Part shown: positions 34,555 to 44,498 of the stretch, piece by piece
How positions within the stretch are numbered: the stretch's first letter is position 1
How the letters are laid out: each line of letters starts with the position of its first letter
Source of the DNA: Bacteroidia bacterium
GTDB taxonomy: Bacteria; Bacteroidota; Bacteroidia; Bacteroidales; Paludibacteraceae
DNA length: 64,000 nt
NCBI GenBank assembly: GCA_009929375.1
Contig: SAAO01000014.1
Span: 1-64,000, forward strand
Reading direction: 5' to 3'
The notes under the pieces: generated by a model
The model's input: only the letters and a program-made list of their open reading frames with translations
Database searches by the model: none
Told to the model about the DNA's origin: nothing
Position numbers and translations under genes: made by a program

Positions 34555-37500
34555 ATGTTTAGTACAAGTTATTTACCCACAGATGAATATGAGCAGCAAT
34601 CGCTGTATTCATTCCAAAACGAACATGATGCCTGCGGTGTAGGATTGATCCTTAATCTCTATGGTGAAAAGTCGCACGAGATTGTGGACAAAGGTCTTCA
34701 GGTACTCGAAAATATGGTGCACCGCGGTGCCGAAAGTGCTGACAATAAAACCGGAGATGGAGCCGGAATTCTCGTACAAATTCCACACGAATTTATACTG
34801 CTTCAGGGAATAGCTGTACCTGCAAAAGGGCGTTACGGAACAGGTCTTGTGTTTTTACCTAAAGATAGCTCCAAAGCCGAACATTGTCTTAATGTAATTA
34901 AAGAACAGGTGGAAAAGGAAGGGCTTTCCCTGCTCGCAGTACGCGATGTACCTGTCAATAGCAGTATTCTGGGTGAAATTTCAGCATCGAACGAACCTCA
35001 GATCAAGCAAATTTTTGTAACAGGAGCCAACAGTCAGCAGGAACTTGAGCTGAAACTTTATGTGGTACGCAAGAAAATTGAAAAAGCCATACTCAAATCC
35101 AATATTGCCAAAGAACGTAGTTTTTATATTGTGAGCCTTTCAACCAAACAAATGGTTTACAAAGGTATGCTTACCTCGCTTCAGTTGCGCGATTATTATC
35201 CCGATTTATCAAATGCTAATTTTACAAGTGGTATTGCGCTTGTTCACTCTCGTTTTAGTACCAATACATTCCCAACCTGGGATTTGGCACAGCCTTTCCG
35301 TTTGTTGGGCCACAATGGTGAGATAAACACCATTCGTGGTAATCGTCAGTGGATGGAGTCGCGCGAAAGTGTGCTGAAATCCGATCAGCTTGGAAACCTT
35401 CAGGAGCTTTATCCAATTGTACAACCCGGAATGAGCGACAGTGCGAGTCTCGACAACGTGCTCGAATTCCTTGTAATGTCAGGCAAAAGTCTGCCGCACG
35501 CAATGGCCATGCTTGTGCCTGAAAGCTGGAATGCGAAAAATCCGATTTCCGACGATCTGAAAGCTTTCTACGAATATCACAGTACTTTTATGGAGCCATG
35601 GGATGGTCCGGCCACACTGCTTTTCAGCGATGGCCGCTATGCCGGTGGTATGCTCGATCGTAACGGACTTCGTCCTGCACGATATCTTGTGACGCACGAT
35701 AATTTGATGATTATTGCATCAGAAACAGGAACAGTAGAAATTGAACCTGCCCGTATTAAGGAAAAAGGACGACTGAAACCTGGTAAAATGTTGATGGTAG
35801 ATACGGAAAATGGTCAGATTTTTTACGATCGTGAACTGAAGGAAGGACTTGCTAAAGCCTTTCCATATCGCGAATGGCTGAACAAAAACCTGATTAATCT
35901 GGATGAAATATCTTCAGGCCGAAGCGTAAAAAATGATGTGAAGGATTATGAGATACTTTTACACGCTTTTGGTTATTCAAAAGAAGATGTGGAAAAGGTA
36001 ATTATTCCAATGGCTAACGACGGTTCAGAACCAACCTCGTCGATGGGGAATGATGTGGCTTTGTCGGTATTTTCGGACAAGCCTCAGCGTTTGTTCAATT
36101 ATTTCCGTCAACAGTTTGCCCAGGTAACCAATCCGCCTATCGACCCGATTCGTGAAGAGTTGGTAATGTCGCTTACAGGTTATATCGGCTCTGTACACCA
36201 GAATCTGCTTGAACCTGCTCCTGAAATTTGTAAAATGGTGAAACTGAAAAGTCCGGTGTTGACAAATACACAGTTCGATATCCTGAGCAATATTCAGTAT
36301 AAAGGATTTTCCACCATTTCGCTTCCCATGCTTTTCGATCCGCGCAAAGGAGCTAAAGGTCTCGAGTCGGCCATTCAGGAACTTTGCCTGTCGGTGGAAA
36401 AAGCTGTGGACGATGGCAAAAACTACATTGTGCTGAGCGACCGTGGCGTGGATGCCACGCATGCGCCAATACCTTCATTGCTGGCAGTTTCGGCTGTTCA
36501 CCTTTATCTGGTGCAGAAACGTAAACGTATGCAGATTGATATTGTAGTCGAGTCGGCCGAACCCCGCGAAGTGATGCATTTTGCACTTTTGTTTGGTTTC
36601 GGAGCTAATGCAGTGAATCCATATATGGCCTTTGCCATTATCAACGATAAGGTAAAATCGGGCGATATTCAAATGGATTTCGATACAGCCAAAAAACATT
36701 ATATAAAAGCTGTGAATAAAGGACTGCTGAAAGTTCTTTCTAAAATGGGTAATTCCACACTTCGCAGTTATCGCGGAGCGCATATTTTCGAAGCCATTGG
36801 TATTTCTTCGTCATTGCTTGATAAATATTTCAAAGGAATTTCTTCTTCGATAGGTGGAATTGATATTGAGGATGTGGCTACTGAAGTGATTCGTCCGCAC
36901 ACTGAGGCTTTTTATCCTGAAGAAGGAAGCGATCCGAAACAACTTTATAATCTGGGACTTTATGCTTATCGTCGTGATGGTGAGCAGCACGCCTGGAATC
37001 CCGAAACAATAGCCGGATTGCAAATTGCCACACGCACAAATAGTTACGAAAAATATAAGGAATATGCCCGCATTGTAGACGAAAAACCTTCCTTTATTTT
37101 TATTCGCGATATTATTGATTACAAACGTAATCCGATTGATATTTCGGAAGTTGAACCTGCCGAAAATATTATGAAACGTTTTGTGACCGGAGCCATGTCT
37201 TACGGTTCTATCAGTCGCGAAGCGCACGAAGCAATGGCTATTGCCATGAACCTGATTGGCGGACGAAGCAATACAGGTGAAGGAGGTGAAGATCCCGAAC
37301 GTTACAAAAAACGTGAGGACGGACTCAGCACCCGTAGTGCTATCAAACAGGTGGCTTCAGGTCGTTTTGGTGTCACAGCCGAATATCTTGTAAATGCTGA
37401 TGAAATTCAGATTAAAATTGCACAGGGAGCAAAACCCGGCGAGGGTGGTCAGTTGCCCGGACATAAAGTGGATAAAATTATCGCTAAAACGCGTCACTCT

Positions 37501-39087
37501 ATTCCCGGAATCTCGCTTATTTCACCTCCGCCGCATCACGATATTTATTCTATCGAGGACCTTGCTCAGCTGATCTACGATTTGAAAAATATCAATCCTA
37601 AAGCCATTATCAGTGTGAAACTGGTGTCGGAAACTGGTGTCGGAACAATTGCTGCAGGTGTGGCCAAAGCCAAAGCCGATCTGATTCTGATTTCAGGTGC
37701 CGAAGGTGGAACAGGAGCAAGTCCGTCAAGTTCGATCAAGCATGCCGGACTTCCGGTGGAAATTGGTCTGGCAGAAACGCAACAGACACTTGTGCTCAAT
37801 AATCTACGTGGTCAGGTAAAACTTCAAACCGATGGACAGCTTAAAACAGGTCGCGATATTGTGATTTCAGCCATGCTGGGTGCAGAGGAATACGGATTTG
37901 CCACAAGTGCTTTGCTGGTACTGGGTTGTATTATGATGCGTAAATGCCACCTGAACACCTGTCCGGTTGGGGTTGCTACCCAGGATGCTCAGCTGCGCAA
38001 ACATTTTACAGGAAAACATGAGTTTCTGGTGAATTTCTTCCGCTTCCTGGCCGAAGATGTGCGTGAACATTTGGCGCAGCTCGGTTTCCGTTCACTCGAC
38101 GAAATTATTGGTCATGCCGAGTTACTCGAACGCCGGAAAATTGAGGGAAATGCCAAAGCAAATAAAGTCGATCTGACAAAAATTCTGCATGTGCCTAACC
38201 GCGATGCAAATCCTGTACTTCGTCATGCAAAAACTCAGGATCATAAAATAGATAAAGTGCTCGATCGGGTATTGATTCAGAAATCGCTTCCTGCACTTGA
38301 CCTTTGCATGCCGGTGGAAATTCATTCGAAAATTACCAATATCGACCGAACAGTGGGGGCTATGCTCTCGGGCGAAATTGCCAAACGTTATGGTCAGGCC
38401 GGTTTACCTGCCGATACAATCCGGGCTTATTTCAAAGGATCTGCCGGACAAAGTTTTGGGGCTTTCCTGAGCAAAGGAGTTTATTTCGAATTGGTTGGTG
38501 AATCAAACGATTATCTTGGTAAAGGTCTTTCCGGAGGGAAAATTGTAGTGAAAGCACCTGAAGAAAGCTCTTTTAATCCCGAAGAAAACATTATTGCAGG
38601 TAATACAATATTATATGGAGCCACTTCGGGCGAGGTTTATATCAACGGTGTGGTTGGCGAACGTTTTTGTGTGCGTAATTCAGGTGCCATTGCGGTGGTT
38701 GAAGGTGCAGGCGATCATTGTTGCGAATACATGACCGGAGGTCGTACTGTGGTGCTCGGAAAAACAGGTCGTAACTTTGCTGCCGGTATGAGTGGCGGTG
38801 TGGCTTATGTGCTCGACGAGACCGGCGATTTCGACTACTACTGTAATATGGAAATGGTGGAACTCTCGCTTATGGAGGACAGTGCCGATAATAAAGAGTT
38901 ACATGCTCTGATCTCGAATCACCATAAGTACACAGGAAGTCAGCTTGCCAAACGTATTCTCGATAACTGGAAAGAATATGTGGATAAGTTTATAAAAGTA
39001 GTGCCCATTGAGTACAAAAAAGTACTTCAGGAAGAAAAAATGGAAGCTATTAATAAGAAAATTGCTCAGGTGGAAAGGGATTATTGA
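34555..39087 (+). CDS. gltB: glutamate synthase large subunit
   Basis: 1510 residues, full length. After a short propeptide the nucleophile Cys27 (EHDACGVGLIL) starts the glutaminase domain (to about residue 430), with LVHSRFSTNTFPTWDLAQPF. The central and FMN domains follow, with the 3Fe-4S cysteines in CIMMRKCHLNTCPVGVATQ and the flavin-site region SGAEGGTGASPSSSIKHAG. The C-terminal GXGXG helix domain is present (MTGGRTVVLGKTGRNFAAGM). It channels ammonia from glutamine to 2-oxoglutarate to make glutamate, with GltD. The gltD gene lies 168 bases downstream behind a heptad repeat. Confidence 0.97.
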   Translation: MFSTSYLPTDEYEQQSLYSFQNEHDACGVGLILNLYGEKSHEIVDKGLQVLENMVHRGAESADNKTGDGAGILVQIPHEFILLQGIAVPAKGRYGTGLVFLPKDSSKAEHCLNVIKEQVEKEGLSLLAVRDVPVNSSILGEISASNEPQIKQIFVTGANSQQELELKLYVVRKKIEKAILKSNIAKERSFYIVSLSTKQMVYKGMLTSLQLRDYYPDLSNANFTSGIALVHSRFSTNTFPTWDLAQPFRLLGHNGEINTIRGNRQWMESRESVLKSDQLGNLQELYPIVQPGMSDSASLDNVLEFLVMSGKSLPHAMAMLVPESWNAKNPISDDLKAFYEYHSTFMEPWDGPATLLFSDGRYAGGMLDRNGLRPARYLVTHDNLMIIASETGTVEIEPARIKEKGRLKPGKMLMVDTENGQIFYDRELKEGLAKAFPYREWLNKNLINLDEISSGRSVKNDVKDYEILLHAFGYSKEDVEKVIIPMANDGSEPTSSMGNDVALSVFSDKPQRLFNYFRQQFAQVTNPPIDPIREELVMSLTGYIGSVHQNLLEPAPEICKMVKLKSPVLTNTQFDILSNIQYKGFSTISLPMLFDPRKGAKGLESAIQELCLSVEKAVDDGKNYIVLSDRGVDATHAPIPSLLAVSAVHLYLVQKRKRMQIDIVVESAEPREVMHFALLFGFGANAVNPYMAFAIINDKVKSGDIQMDFDTAKKHYIKAVNKGLLKVLSKMGNSTLRSYRGAHIFEAIGISSSLLDKYFKGISSSIGGIDIEDVATEVIRPHTEAFYPEEGSDPKQLYNLGLYAYRRDGEQHAWNPETIAGLQIATRTNSYEKYKEYARIVDEKPSFIFIRDIIDYKRNPIDISEVEPAENIMKRFVTGAMSYGSISREAHEAMAIAMNLIGGRSNTGEGGEDPERYKKREDGLSTRSAIKQVASGRFGVTAEYLVNADEIQIKIAQGAKPGEGGQLPGHKVDKIIAKTRHSIPGISLISPPPHHDIYSIEDLAQLIYDLKNINPKAIISVKLVSETGVGTIAAGVAKAKADLILISGAEGGTGASPSSSIKHAGLPVEIGLAETQQTLVLNNLRGQVKLQTDGQLKTGRDIVISAMLGAEEYGFATSALLVLGCIMMRKCHLNTCPVGVATQDAQLRKHFTGKHEFLVNFFRFLAEDVREHLAQLGFRSLDEIIGHAELLERRKIEGNAKANKVDLTKILHVPNRDANPVLRHAKTQDHKIDKVLDRVLIQKSLPALDLCMPVEIHSKITNIDRTVGAMLSGEIAKRYGQAGLPADTIRAYFKGSAGQSFGAFLSKGVYFELVGESNDYLGKGLSGGKIVVKAPEESSFNPEENIIAGNTILYGATSGEVYINGVVGERFCVRNSGAIAVVEGAGDHCCEYMTGGRTVVLGKTGRNFAAGMSGGVAYVLDETGDFDYYCNMEMVELSLMEDSADNKELHALISNHHKYTGSQLAKRILDNWKEYVDKFIKVVPIEYKKVLQEEKMEAINKKIAQVERDY

Positions 39088-39149
39088 GTTAGTTCTGAGT
39101 TCTGAGTTCTGAGTCCGGAGGCTGGTTAACGTGTTAACCGATTAACCAA
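39086..39149. repeat. heptad word array between gltB and gltD
   Basis: AGTTCTG is repeated three times in exact register (39091-39111), then drifts through AGTCCGG and AGGCTGG into TTAACC-type words (TTAACGTG, TTAACCG, ATTAACC). It starts at the gltB stop codon. Confidence 0.75.
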
Positions 39150-39254
39150 GATGACAGAAACCAACCTGATTAATAAATAATAAGACAAAAAATTATAAAC
39201 TAAAAAACACGAACCCGTCATTCCCCTTCAGGGAAAAAGGGTTCTTCAAATCAT

Positions 39255-40670
39255 ATGGGAAATCCTAAAGCATTTATAAATATAGCACGTAAGGAAGCCG
39301 GATACCGACCGGTTTTCGAACGTATCAACGATTTCGGCGAAGTAGAACAAACGCTGAACCGCGAAGACCGCAAATTGCAGGCTTCACGTTGTATGGATTG
39401 TGGTATTCCGTTTTGCCACTGGGCATGTCCGCTGGGTAATAAAATGCCCGAATGGCAGGATCTTATCTACAGAGGAAAATGGAAGGAAGGACTCGAAGTG
39501 CTTCAGGAAACCAATAATTTTCCTGAGTTTACCGGACGTATTTGTCCTGCGCCCTGCGAAAAATCATGTGTTCTGGCACTTCATGATGCTCCGGTAACCA
39601 TTCGCGAAAACGAAGCAGCAGTGACCGAAGTGGCTTTTATTGAAGGAATGATAAAAGCGCAGCCTCCCAAAACACGCACAGGTAAAAAGGTCGCCGTCAT
39701 AGGGTCAGGGCCTGCAGGACTGGCAGCTGCGCAGCAGTTGAACCGTAAAGGACACTCGGTGACAGTTTTCGAAAAAGAAAAAGGTTTGGGAGGATTGCTT
39801 CGCTATGGCATTCCGAATTTCAAACTCAACAAAAATGTCATCGATCGCCGCATGGCTTTGCTTCTGGAAGAGGGAATCGAGTTTCGTACAGGAGTTGAAG
39901 TAGGAAAAGATATTGCCGGAAAGGAAATAATGAAGAATTTCGATGCGGTTTGTATCGCTATCGGAGCCGGACAGCCCCGCGACATTCAGCCCGAAGGGCG
40001 TAAACTGAAAGGAATTCATTTTGCAATGGAATTTCTCAGCCAGCAAAACCAATTGCTTACAGGTGAAGAAGTACCCGAGAAAAAAATCATCAATGCCAAA
40101 GACAAACATGTGCTTGTAATTGGTGGTGGCGATACAGGGTCGGATTGTGTGGGAACTTCTGTACGTCAGGGTGCTGTAAAGGTGACTCAGATTGAAATTC
40201 TTCCGCAACCTCCTGTGGGTAAAAATCCTGCCACACCCTGGCCAAATCAGTTTCCTCAGATTCTCAAAACCTCAAGTTCGCATCTCGAAGGTTGCGAGCG
40301 TCGCTGGAGTCTGAATACAGTAGCTTTTAAAGGCGAAAATGGCAAACTGACCGAAGTGATTGTGGAAGAAGTAGAATGGGCAAAGGACGAAACCGGACGC
40401 ATGCAAATGAAGCCTACCGGAAAAACCGAAACCATCAAAGCTGATCTGGTTTTCCTTGCTCTCGGTTTTGTACACCCGGTACAGGAAGGTTTGCTTACCG
40501 AACTCGGCGTGAAATTCGATGCACGTGGCAATGTGGCAACTGATGCTGCCGGACAAAGTTCTGTGGCTAAGGTTTTCGCAACCGGCGATGCAGCTATCGG
40601 AGCCAGTTTGGTGGTAAAAGCCATCGCATTGGGAAGAAAAGTAGCTGAGGATATTCATAAAATATTGTAA
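39255..40670 (+). CDS. gltD: glutamate synthase small subunit
   Basis: 471 residues, usual length. The N-terminal iron-sulfur region has CMDCGIPFCHWACPLGN and CPAPCEKSCVLAL, two 4Fe-4S cysteine sets. The FAD-binding fold is VAVIGSGPAGLAAAQQL and the pyridine-nucleotide fold is VLVIGGGDTGSDCVGTS. The C-terminal FAD segment VFATGDAAIGASLVVKAI is present. It feeds NAD(P)H electrons to GltB. asnB lies 79 bases downstream, again across a repeat. Confidence 0.97.
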   Translation: MGNPKAFINIARKEAGYRPVFERINDFGEVEQTLNREDRKLQASRCMDCGIPFCHWACPLGNKMPEWQDLIYRGKWKEGLEVLQETNNFPEFTGRICPAPCEKSCVLALHDAPVTIRENEAAVTEVAFIEGMIKAQPPKTRTGKKVAVIGSGPAGLAAAQQLNRKGHSVTVFEKEKGLGGLLRYGIPNFKLNKNVIDRRMALLLEEGIEFRTGVEVGKDIAGKEIMKNFDAVCIAIGAGQPRDIQPEGRKLKGIHFAMEFLSQQNQLLTGEEVPEKKIINAKDKHVLVIGGGDTGSDCVGTSVRQGAVKVTQIEILPQPPVGKNPATPWPNQFPQILKTSSSHLEGCERRWSLNTVAFKGENGKLTEVIVEEVEWAKDETGRMQMKPTGKTETIKADLVFLALGFVHPVQEGLLTELGVKFDARGNVATDAAGQSSVAKVFATGDAAIGASLVVKAIALGRKVAEDIHKIL

Positions 40671-40680
40671 ATTAATTATT

Positions 40681-40738
40681 TCGCGTTTCGTGTTATAGTA
40701 TCCGGGACTCAAAACGCGAAACACGAAACACGAAACCC
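40681..40738. repeat. heptad word array between gltD and asnB
   Basis: GCGTTTCGTGTT on the left is answered by AAACGCG, AAACACG, AAACACG, AAACCC on the right, so the array is also roughly self-complementary. It ends 11 bases before the asnB ATG. Confidence 0.75.
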
Positions 40739-40749
40739 AAATAAATAAT

Positions 40750-42414
40750 ATGTGTGGAATAGTATGTACATTTGATATAAAGACTGATGCATCGCAGCTT
40801 CGTCCTCAGGTGCTTAAAATGTCGAAAAAAATTCGTCACCGCGGGCCGGATTGGTCGGGAGTTTATTCGTGCGAAAAAGCTATTCTTGCACACGAACGGC
40901 TTTCTATCGTCGATCCCGAAGCCGGAAAACAACCGCTTTACAGTAAAGATGGAAAGCTGGTGCTGGCAGTGAATGGTGAGATTTATAATCATCAGGAAAT
41001 ACGTAAGCGTTTCGAAGGGAAATATGAGTTTCTTACAAAGTCCGACTGTGAAGTAATCCTGGCTTTGTACCGTGAGAAAGGTTCGGCTTTTCTGGAGGAA
41101 TTGAACGGGATTTTTGCCTTTGCGCTTTACGATACCGAAAAAGATGTTTTTCTGATAGGTCGCGATCATATGGGTATTATTCCACTCTATCAGGGTTGGG
41201 ATGAAGCCGGAAACTATTACGTAGCCTCAGAACTTAAAGCGCTTGAAGGATATTGCGACCGCATTGAAGAGTTTTTGCCGGGACAATATTATTTCAGTCC
41301 CGATGGTGCACCAGTAAAATGGTATGCACGCGATTGGATGGAATTTGATGCAGTGAAAGAAAATACCAGCAGCGTGGATGAATTGCGCGAAGCTCTCGAA
41401 GCAGCTGTAGCACGGCAGTTAATGACTGATGTGCCATATGGAGTGCTTCTTTCAGGAGGTCTCGACTCATCGATTATTTCGGCTATTGCTAAAAAATATG
41501 CTGCCAAACGTATCGAATCGGGTAATACCGAAGATGCCTGGTGGCCTCAGCTTCACTCTTTTGCGGTGGGACTGGTTGGTTCGCCCGACCTTGCAGCTGC
41601 CCGCAAAGTAGCCGAGCATATCGGAACTGTGCATCATGAGATTCACTTTACTGTGCAGGAAGGTCTTGATGCTATCCGCGACGTGATTTATCATATCGAG
41701 ACTTACGATGTAACCACTGTTCGTGCAAGTACGCCGATGTATCTTCTGGCTCGTGTTATAAAATCGATGGGAGTGAAGATGGTGCTTTCGGGCGAGGGAG
41801 CTGATGAAATTTTCGGTGGTTATCTTTATTTCCACAAAGCACCCAATGCTGAGGAATTTCATAAAGAAACTGTCCGCAAACTAAGCAAACTGCATATGTA
41901 CGATTGTTTGCGTGCCAATAAATCGCTGGCTTCTTGGGGTGTGGAAGGTCGCGTACCATTTCTCGATAAAGAATTTATGGATGTGGCCATGCGTCTGAAT
42001 CCAAAAGATAAAATGGCCGGAAACGGAAAAATGGAAAAATGGATTCTTCGAAAAGCTTTCGAGCATCTTTTGCCCGAAAGTGTCGCCTGGCGTCAGAAAG
42101 AGCAGTTTTCAGACGGCGTGGGCTATAACTGGATTGATACATTGAAGGAAATGACCTCGCAACTTGTGACTGATGAGCAAATGGCGCGCGTGAATGAAAC
42201 CTTCCCGATTAACCCGCCAATGAACAAGGAGGAGTATTATTACCGTACCATTTTTGCCGATCATTTTCCTTCGGGAACAGCTGCAGCCTGTGTTCCTTCG
42301 GTACCTTCGGTAGCTTGTAGTACGCCAATAGCACTCGAGTGGGACGAAGCTTTTCGCAAAAATGCCGATCCATCGGGCAGGGCAGTCGCCGGAGTGCACG
42401 AGCAGGCTATATAA
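40750..42414 (+). CDS. asnB: asparagine synthase, glutamine-hydrolysing (AsnB type)
   Basis: 554 residues, the length of E. coli AsnB. Cys2 (MCGIVCTFD) is the glutaminase nucleophile. RHRGPDWSG and NGEIYNHQEIR complete the class II amidotransferase domain (to about residue 190). The synthetase domain has the pyrophosphate loop LLSGGLDSSIISAIA and the aspartate-site motif SGEGADEIFGGYLYFHKAP. It makes asparagine from aspartate, glutamine and ATP. Its place after glnN-gltB-gltD ties it to the same nitrogen pathway, and a terminator ends the cluster. Confidence 0.96.
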   Translation: MCGIVCTFDIKTDASQLRPQVLKMSKKIRHRGPDWSGVYSCEKAILAHERLSIVDPEAGKQPLYSKDGKLVLAVNGEIYNHQEIRKRFEGKYEFLTKSDCEVILALYREKGSAFLEELNGIFAFALYDTEKDVFLIGRDHMGIIPLYQGWDEAGNYYVASELKALEGYCDRIEEFLPGQYYFSPDGAPVKWYARDWMEFDAVKENTSSVDELREALEAAVARQLMTDVPYGVLLSGGLDSSIISAIAKKYAAKRIESGNTEDAWWPQLHSFAVGLVGSPDLAAARKVAEHIGTVHHEIHFTVQEGLDAIRDVIYHIETYDVTTVRASTPMYLLARVIKSMGVKMVLSGEGADEIFGGYLYFHKAPNAEEFHKETVRKLSKLHMYDCLRANKSLASWGVEGRVPFLDKEFMDVAMRLNPKDKMAGNGKMEKWILRKAFEHLLPESVAWRQKEQFSDGVGYNWIDTLKEMTSQLVTDEQMARVNETFPINPPMNKEEYYYRTIFADHFPSGTAAACVPSVPSVACSTPIALEWDEAFRKNADPSGRAVAGVHEQAI

Positions 42415-42473
42415 TTGTTGTTTTAAACTGATTTTAAGCTAACTTATTTGTAAATATGATGTTGGCTCTGTAG

Positions 42474-42506
42474 AAATCTCCGCTAAAAAAATAGCCGGAG
42501 ATTTTT
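42474..42506 (+). terminator. terminator of asnB
   Basis: AAATCTCCG (42474-42482) pairs with CGGAGATTT (42496-42504), with an inner GCT/AGC extension, and ends in TTTTT. Confidence 0.8.
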
Positions 42507-42600
42507 GCATTTTAGCACAGTGTATGTTTTATGTGATTTTTTTGACAGTTTAATATCTACTTCGTGTGACTTTTAGTGAGTATTTATTAAATATTTTTTA

Positions 42601-42608
42601 TACCTTTG
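42601..42608 (+). promoter_or_regulatory. -7 box for the methyltransferase gene
   Basis: TACCTTTG matches TAnnTTTG and lies 20 bases before the ATG at 42628. Confidence 0.5.
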
Positions 42609-42627
42609 TTGCTGAATAATACGGGAA

Positions 42628-43407
42628 ATGAATCGTTTGAATTATTTAATAAGATATCTCAGACATATTTTAACGGCACGTCACAGTTTTGGCTTTGGAG
42701 TACATTCACCTGCCATTTACAGTTTTGTGAAGTATGTGCTTTACGAGAAGAATTCATTTTATGTATATTCCGAAATTGAAAAGCTCCGGCGGGAGTTAGA
42801 GAATGATCAGCAAAAATTTTATCTGACTGATTTCGGAACAGGTGTCGATCGTGAAACTACTATAGGAAAAGTGGCCCGAAGGTCGCTTAATAATTCAAAA
42901 TATTCGCAACTTCTTTATCGAATGGTTCGGGCAGCACGTCCTGATACTATTCTGGAACTTGGAACCTCTTTGGGGATAAGTACCGCATATATGGCAAAAG
43001 CCCGGCCTTCAGCACAGTGTTATACTTTCGAAGGTTGTCCGCAGGTTGCAAAAATAGCAGCCGGAAATTTTGATAAACTAAGTATTAAAAACATCGAAAT
43101 CATTCAGGATAACATTGATAACAGTTTAGCTTTGTTTCTTGAAAAGAGTCCCGCACTTGATTTTGTATTTATTGATGCTAATCATACATCGAAGGCTTTG
43201 AATCATTATTTTGAATTGATAATACCAAAAATTACTGAGAAGTCAGTGGTGGTAATTGATGATATAAACTGGTCGAACGATATGTGGAAGGCCTGGGAGC
43301 AGATACGAAAGCATCCGCAGGTGGTCAGTTCGCTGAATATTTTTGGATTTGGCATTTTGTTTTTCAATACTGAACAGAACAAAATGCACTATAAATTGAT
43401 TTTTTAA
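42628..43407 (+). CDS. class I SAM-dependent methyltransferase
   Basis: 259 residues. The glycine-rich SAM-binding motif is ILELGTSLGISTAYMA (about residues 109-124), then CYTFEGCP with the acidic residue that holds the ribose. LDFVFIDANHTSKALNHYF and VVVIDDINWSNDMWKAW match the O-methyltransferase-3 style Rossmann core. The N-terminal 80 residues (HSFGFGVHSPAIYSFV) are shared with Bacteroidota proteins of unknown substrate. It is followed at 61 bases by the corrinoid adenosyltransferase gene, possibly in one transcript. Confidence 0.8.
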   Translation: MNRLNYLIRYLRHILTARHSFGFGVHSPAIYSFVKYVLYEKNSFYVYSEIEKLRRELENDQQKFYLTDFGTGVDRETTIGKVARRSLNNSKYSQLLYRMVRAARPDTILELGTSLGISTAYMAKARPSAQCYTFEGCPQVAKIAAGNFDKLSIKNIEIIQDNIDNSLALFLEKSPALDFVFIDANHTSKALNHYFELIIPKITEKSVVVIDDINWSNDMWKAWEQIRKHPQVVSSLNIFGFGILFFNTEQNKMHYKLIF

Positions 43408-43468
43408 GCAACAGTTTGATTGATTTTTTGTTAGGCTTATATAAATCAGGAATTTTACTTTTAATTGA

Positions 43469-44014
43469 ATGAAAATATATACAAAAACCGGTGACGAAGG
43501 CAAAACCGGACTGATAGGAGGGACCCGCGTGGCAAAGAGCGATATGCGTATTGAAGCATATGGCACTGTCGATGAGCTGAACTCTCACATTGGCTTGTTG
43601 CTTTCGTACGAACATACTGCCGAAAACAAAGAATTTCTTTTGCAAATTCAACATTTGTTATTTGCTGTGGGCTCGCATTTGGCAACAGATACTTCTGTTA
43701 CGAATATTAACGCAGCTTCTGTAATCAGCGAAACAGAAATCGGAAATGTGGAGGTTCAGATCGATAATCTGAACCAGAATTTGCCCGAACTTCGTCAGTT
43801 TATACTTCCGGGAGGTTCAGCAGAAGGGGCACTGGCACATATTTGTCGTACAGTTGCCCGTCGTGCCGAGCGCCGGATTGTAGAGATGAATGAATTTTAT
43901 CCTATTGATATTAAAATAATTAAATACATTAATCGGTTGTCTGATTATTTCTTTGTTCTTTCGAGGTTTCTTACCATTCACAAAGGTCACAAAGAAATAT
44001 TCTGGAAAAAATAG
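43469..44014 (+). CDS. pduO: PduO-type cob(I)yrinic acid a,c-diamide adenosyltransferase
   Basis: 181 residues of the PduO/MMAB fold. The N-terminal ATP loop is YTKTGDEGKTGLIGGTRV and DVRIEAYG is represented by DMRIEAYGTVDELNSHIG. The C-terminal helix motif CRTVARRAERRIVE carries the conserved arginines. It transfers the adenosyl group of ATP to cobalt(I) corrinoids, making adenosylcobalamin. No cobalamin riboswitch or B12 genes are visible nearby, so it may serve salvage. It ends about 20 bases before the next promoter. Confidence 0.93.
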   Translation: MKIYTKTGDEGKTGLIGGTRVAKSDMRIEAYGTVDELNSHIGLLLSYEHTAENKEFLLQIQHLLFAVGSHLATDTSVTNINAASVISETEIGNVEVQIDNLNQNLPELRQFILPGGSAEGALAHICRTVARRAERRIVEMNEFYPIDIKIIKYINRLSDYFFVLSRFLTIHKGHKEIFWKK

Positions 44015-44033
44015 TTATAATAAAAAAAATTCC

Positions 44034-44041
44034 TATTTTTG
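44034..44041 (+). promoter_or_regulatory. -7 box for the DUF2795 gene
   Basis: TATTTTTG followed by CA matches TAnnTTTG and lies 55 bases before the ATG at 44096. Confidence 0.5.
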
Positions 44042-44095
44042 CACAAAATTGAAAACCTATTATTATATTAAAAATTATTTAAAATTAAGTTGACT

Positions 44096-44317
44096 ATGTA
44101 TTGGACATTGGAATTAGCTTCTAAAATCGAAGATGCCCCCTGGCCTGCTACCAAAGATGAGTTAATTGATTACGCAATTCGTTCGGGTGCGCCTTTGGAA
44201 GTTATTGAAAATTTACAAGAGATTGAAGACGAAGGTGAGATATACGAAAGTATTGAAGATATATGGCCTGATTATCCCAGCAAAGAGGATTTCTTCTTTA
44301 ACGAAGAGGAGTATTAA
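44096..44317 (+). CDS. DUF2795 family small acidic protein
   Basis: 73 residues, strongly acidic at the C-terminus (DFFFNEEEY). The N-terminal part, YWTLELASKIEDAPWPATK followed by DELIDYAIRSGAPLEVIENL, is the conserved block of DUF2795, a small helical domain common in Bacteroidota. The ATG at 44096 is preferred to a TTG two codons upstream. It precedes the T9SS operon by 180 bases, and its role is unknown. Confidence 0.85.
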   Translation: MYWTLELASKIEDAPWPATKDELIDYAIRSGAPLEVIENLQEIEDEGEIYESIEDIWPDYPSKEDFFFNEEEY

Positions 44318-44498
44318 AACCGGAACTGAATATTTTTCATTAGTCTGAGAATAAATTAAAAAGCCTGTTCTTTCTCATTTTGACGTAAGAATTTTTTAAT
44401 CCGGGAACAATTTTTTTGTAGATTTTCAGTTTGAATATCACATAGCCCGGCTTTTCATAAGGCTGTGCTGGCTTGGGAAATTGAACAGGAAAACGTTT

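Noticed and set aside
43408-43468. Possible cobalamin riboswitch before the corrinoid adenosyltransferase
   Set aside because: The gap is only 61 bases, too short for the B12 aptamer, and shows no B12-box-like motif.
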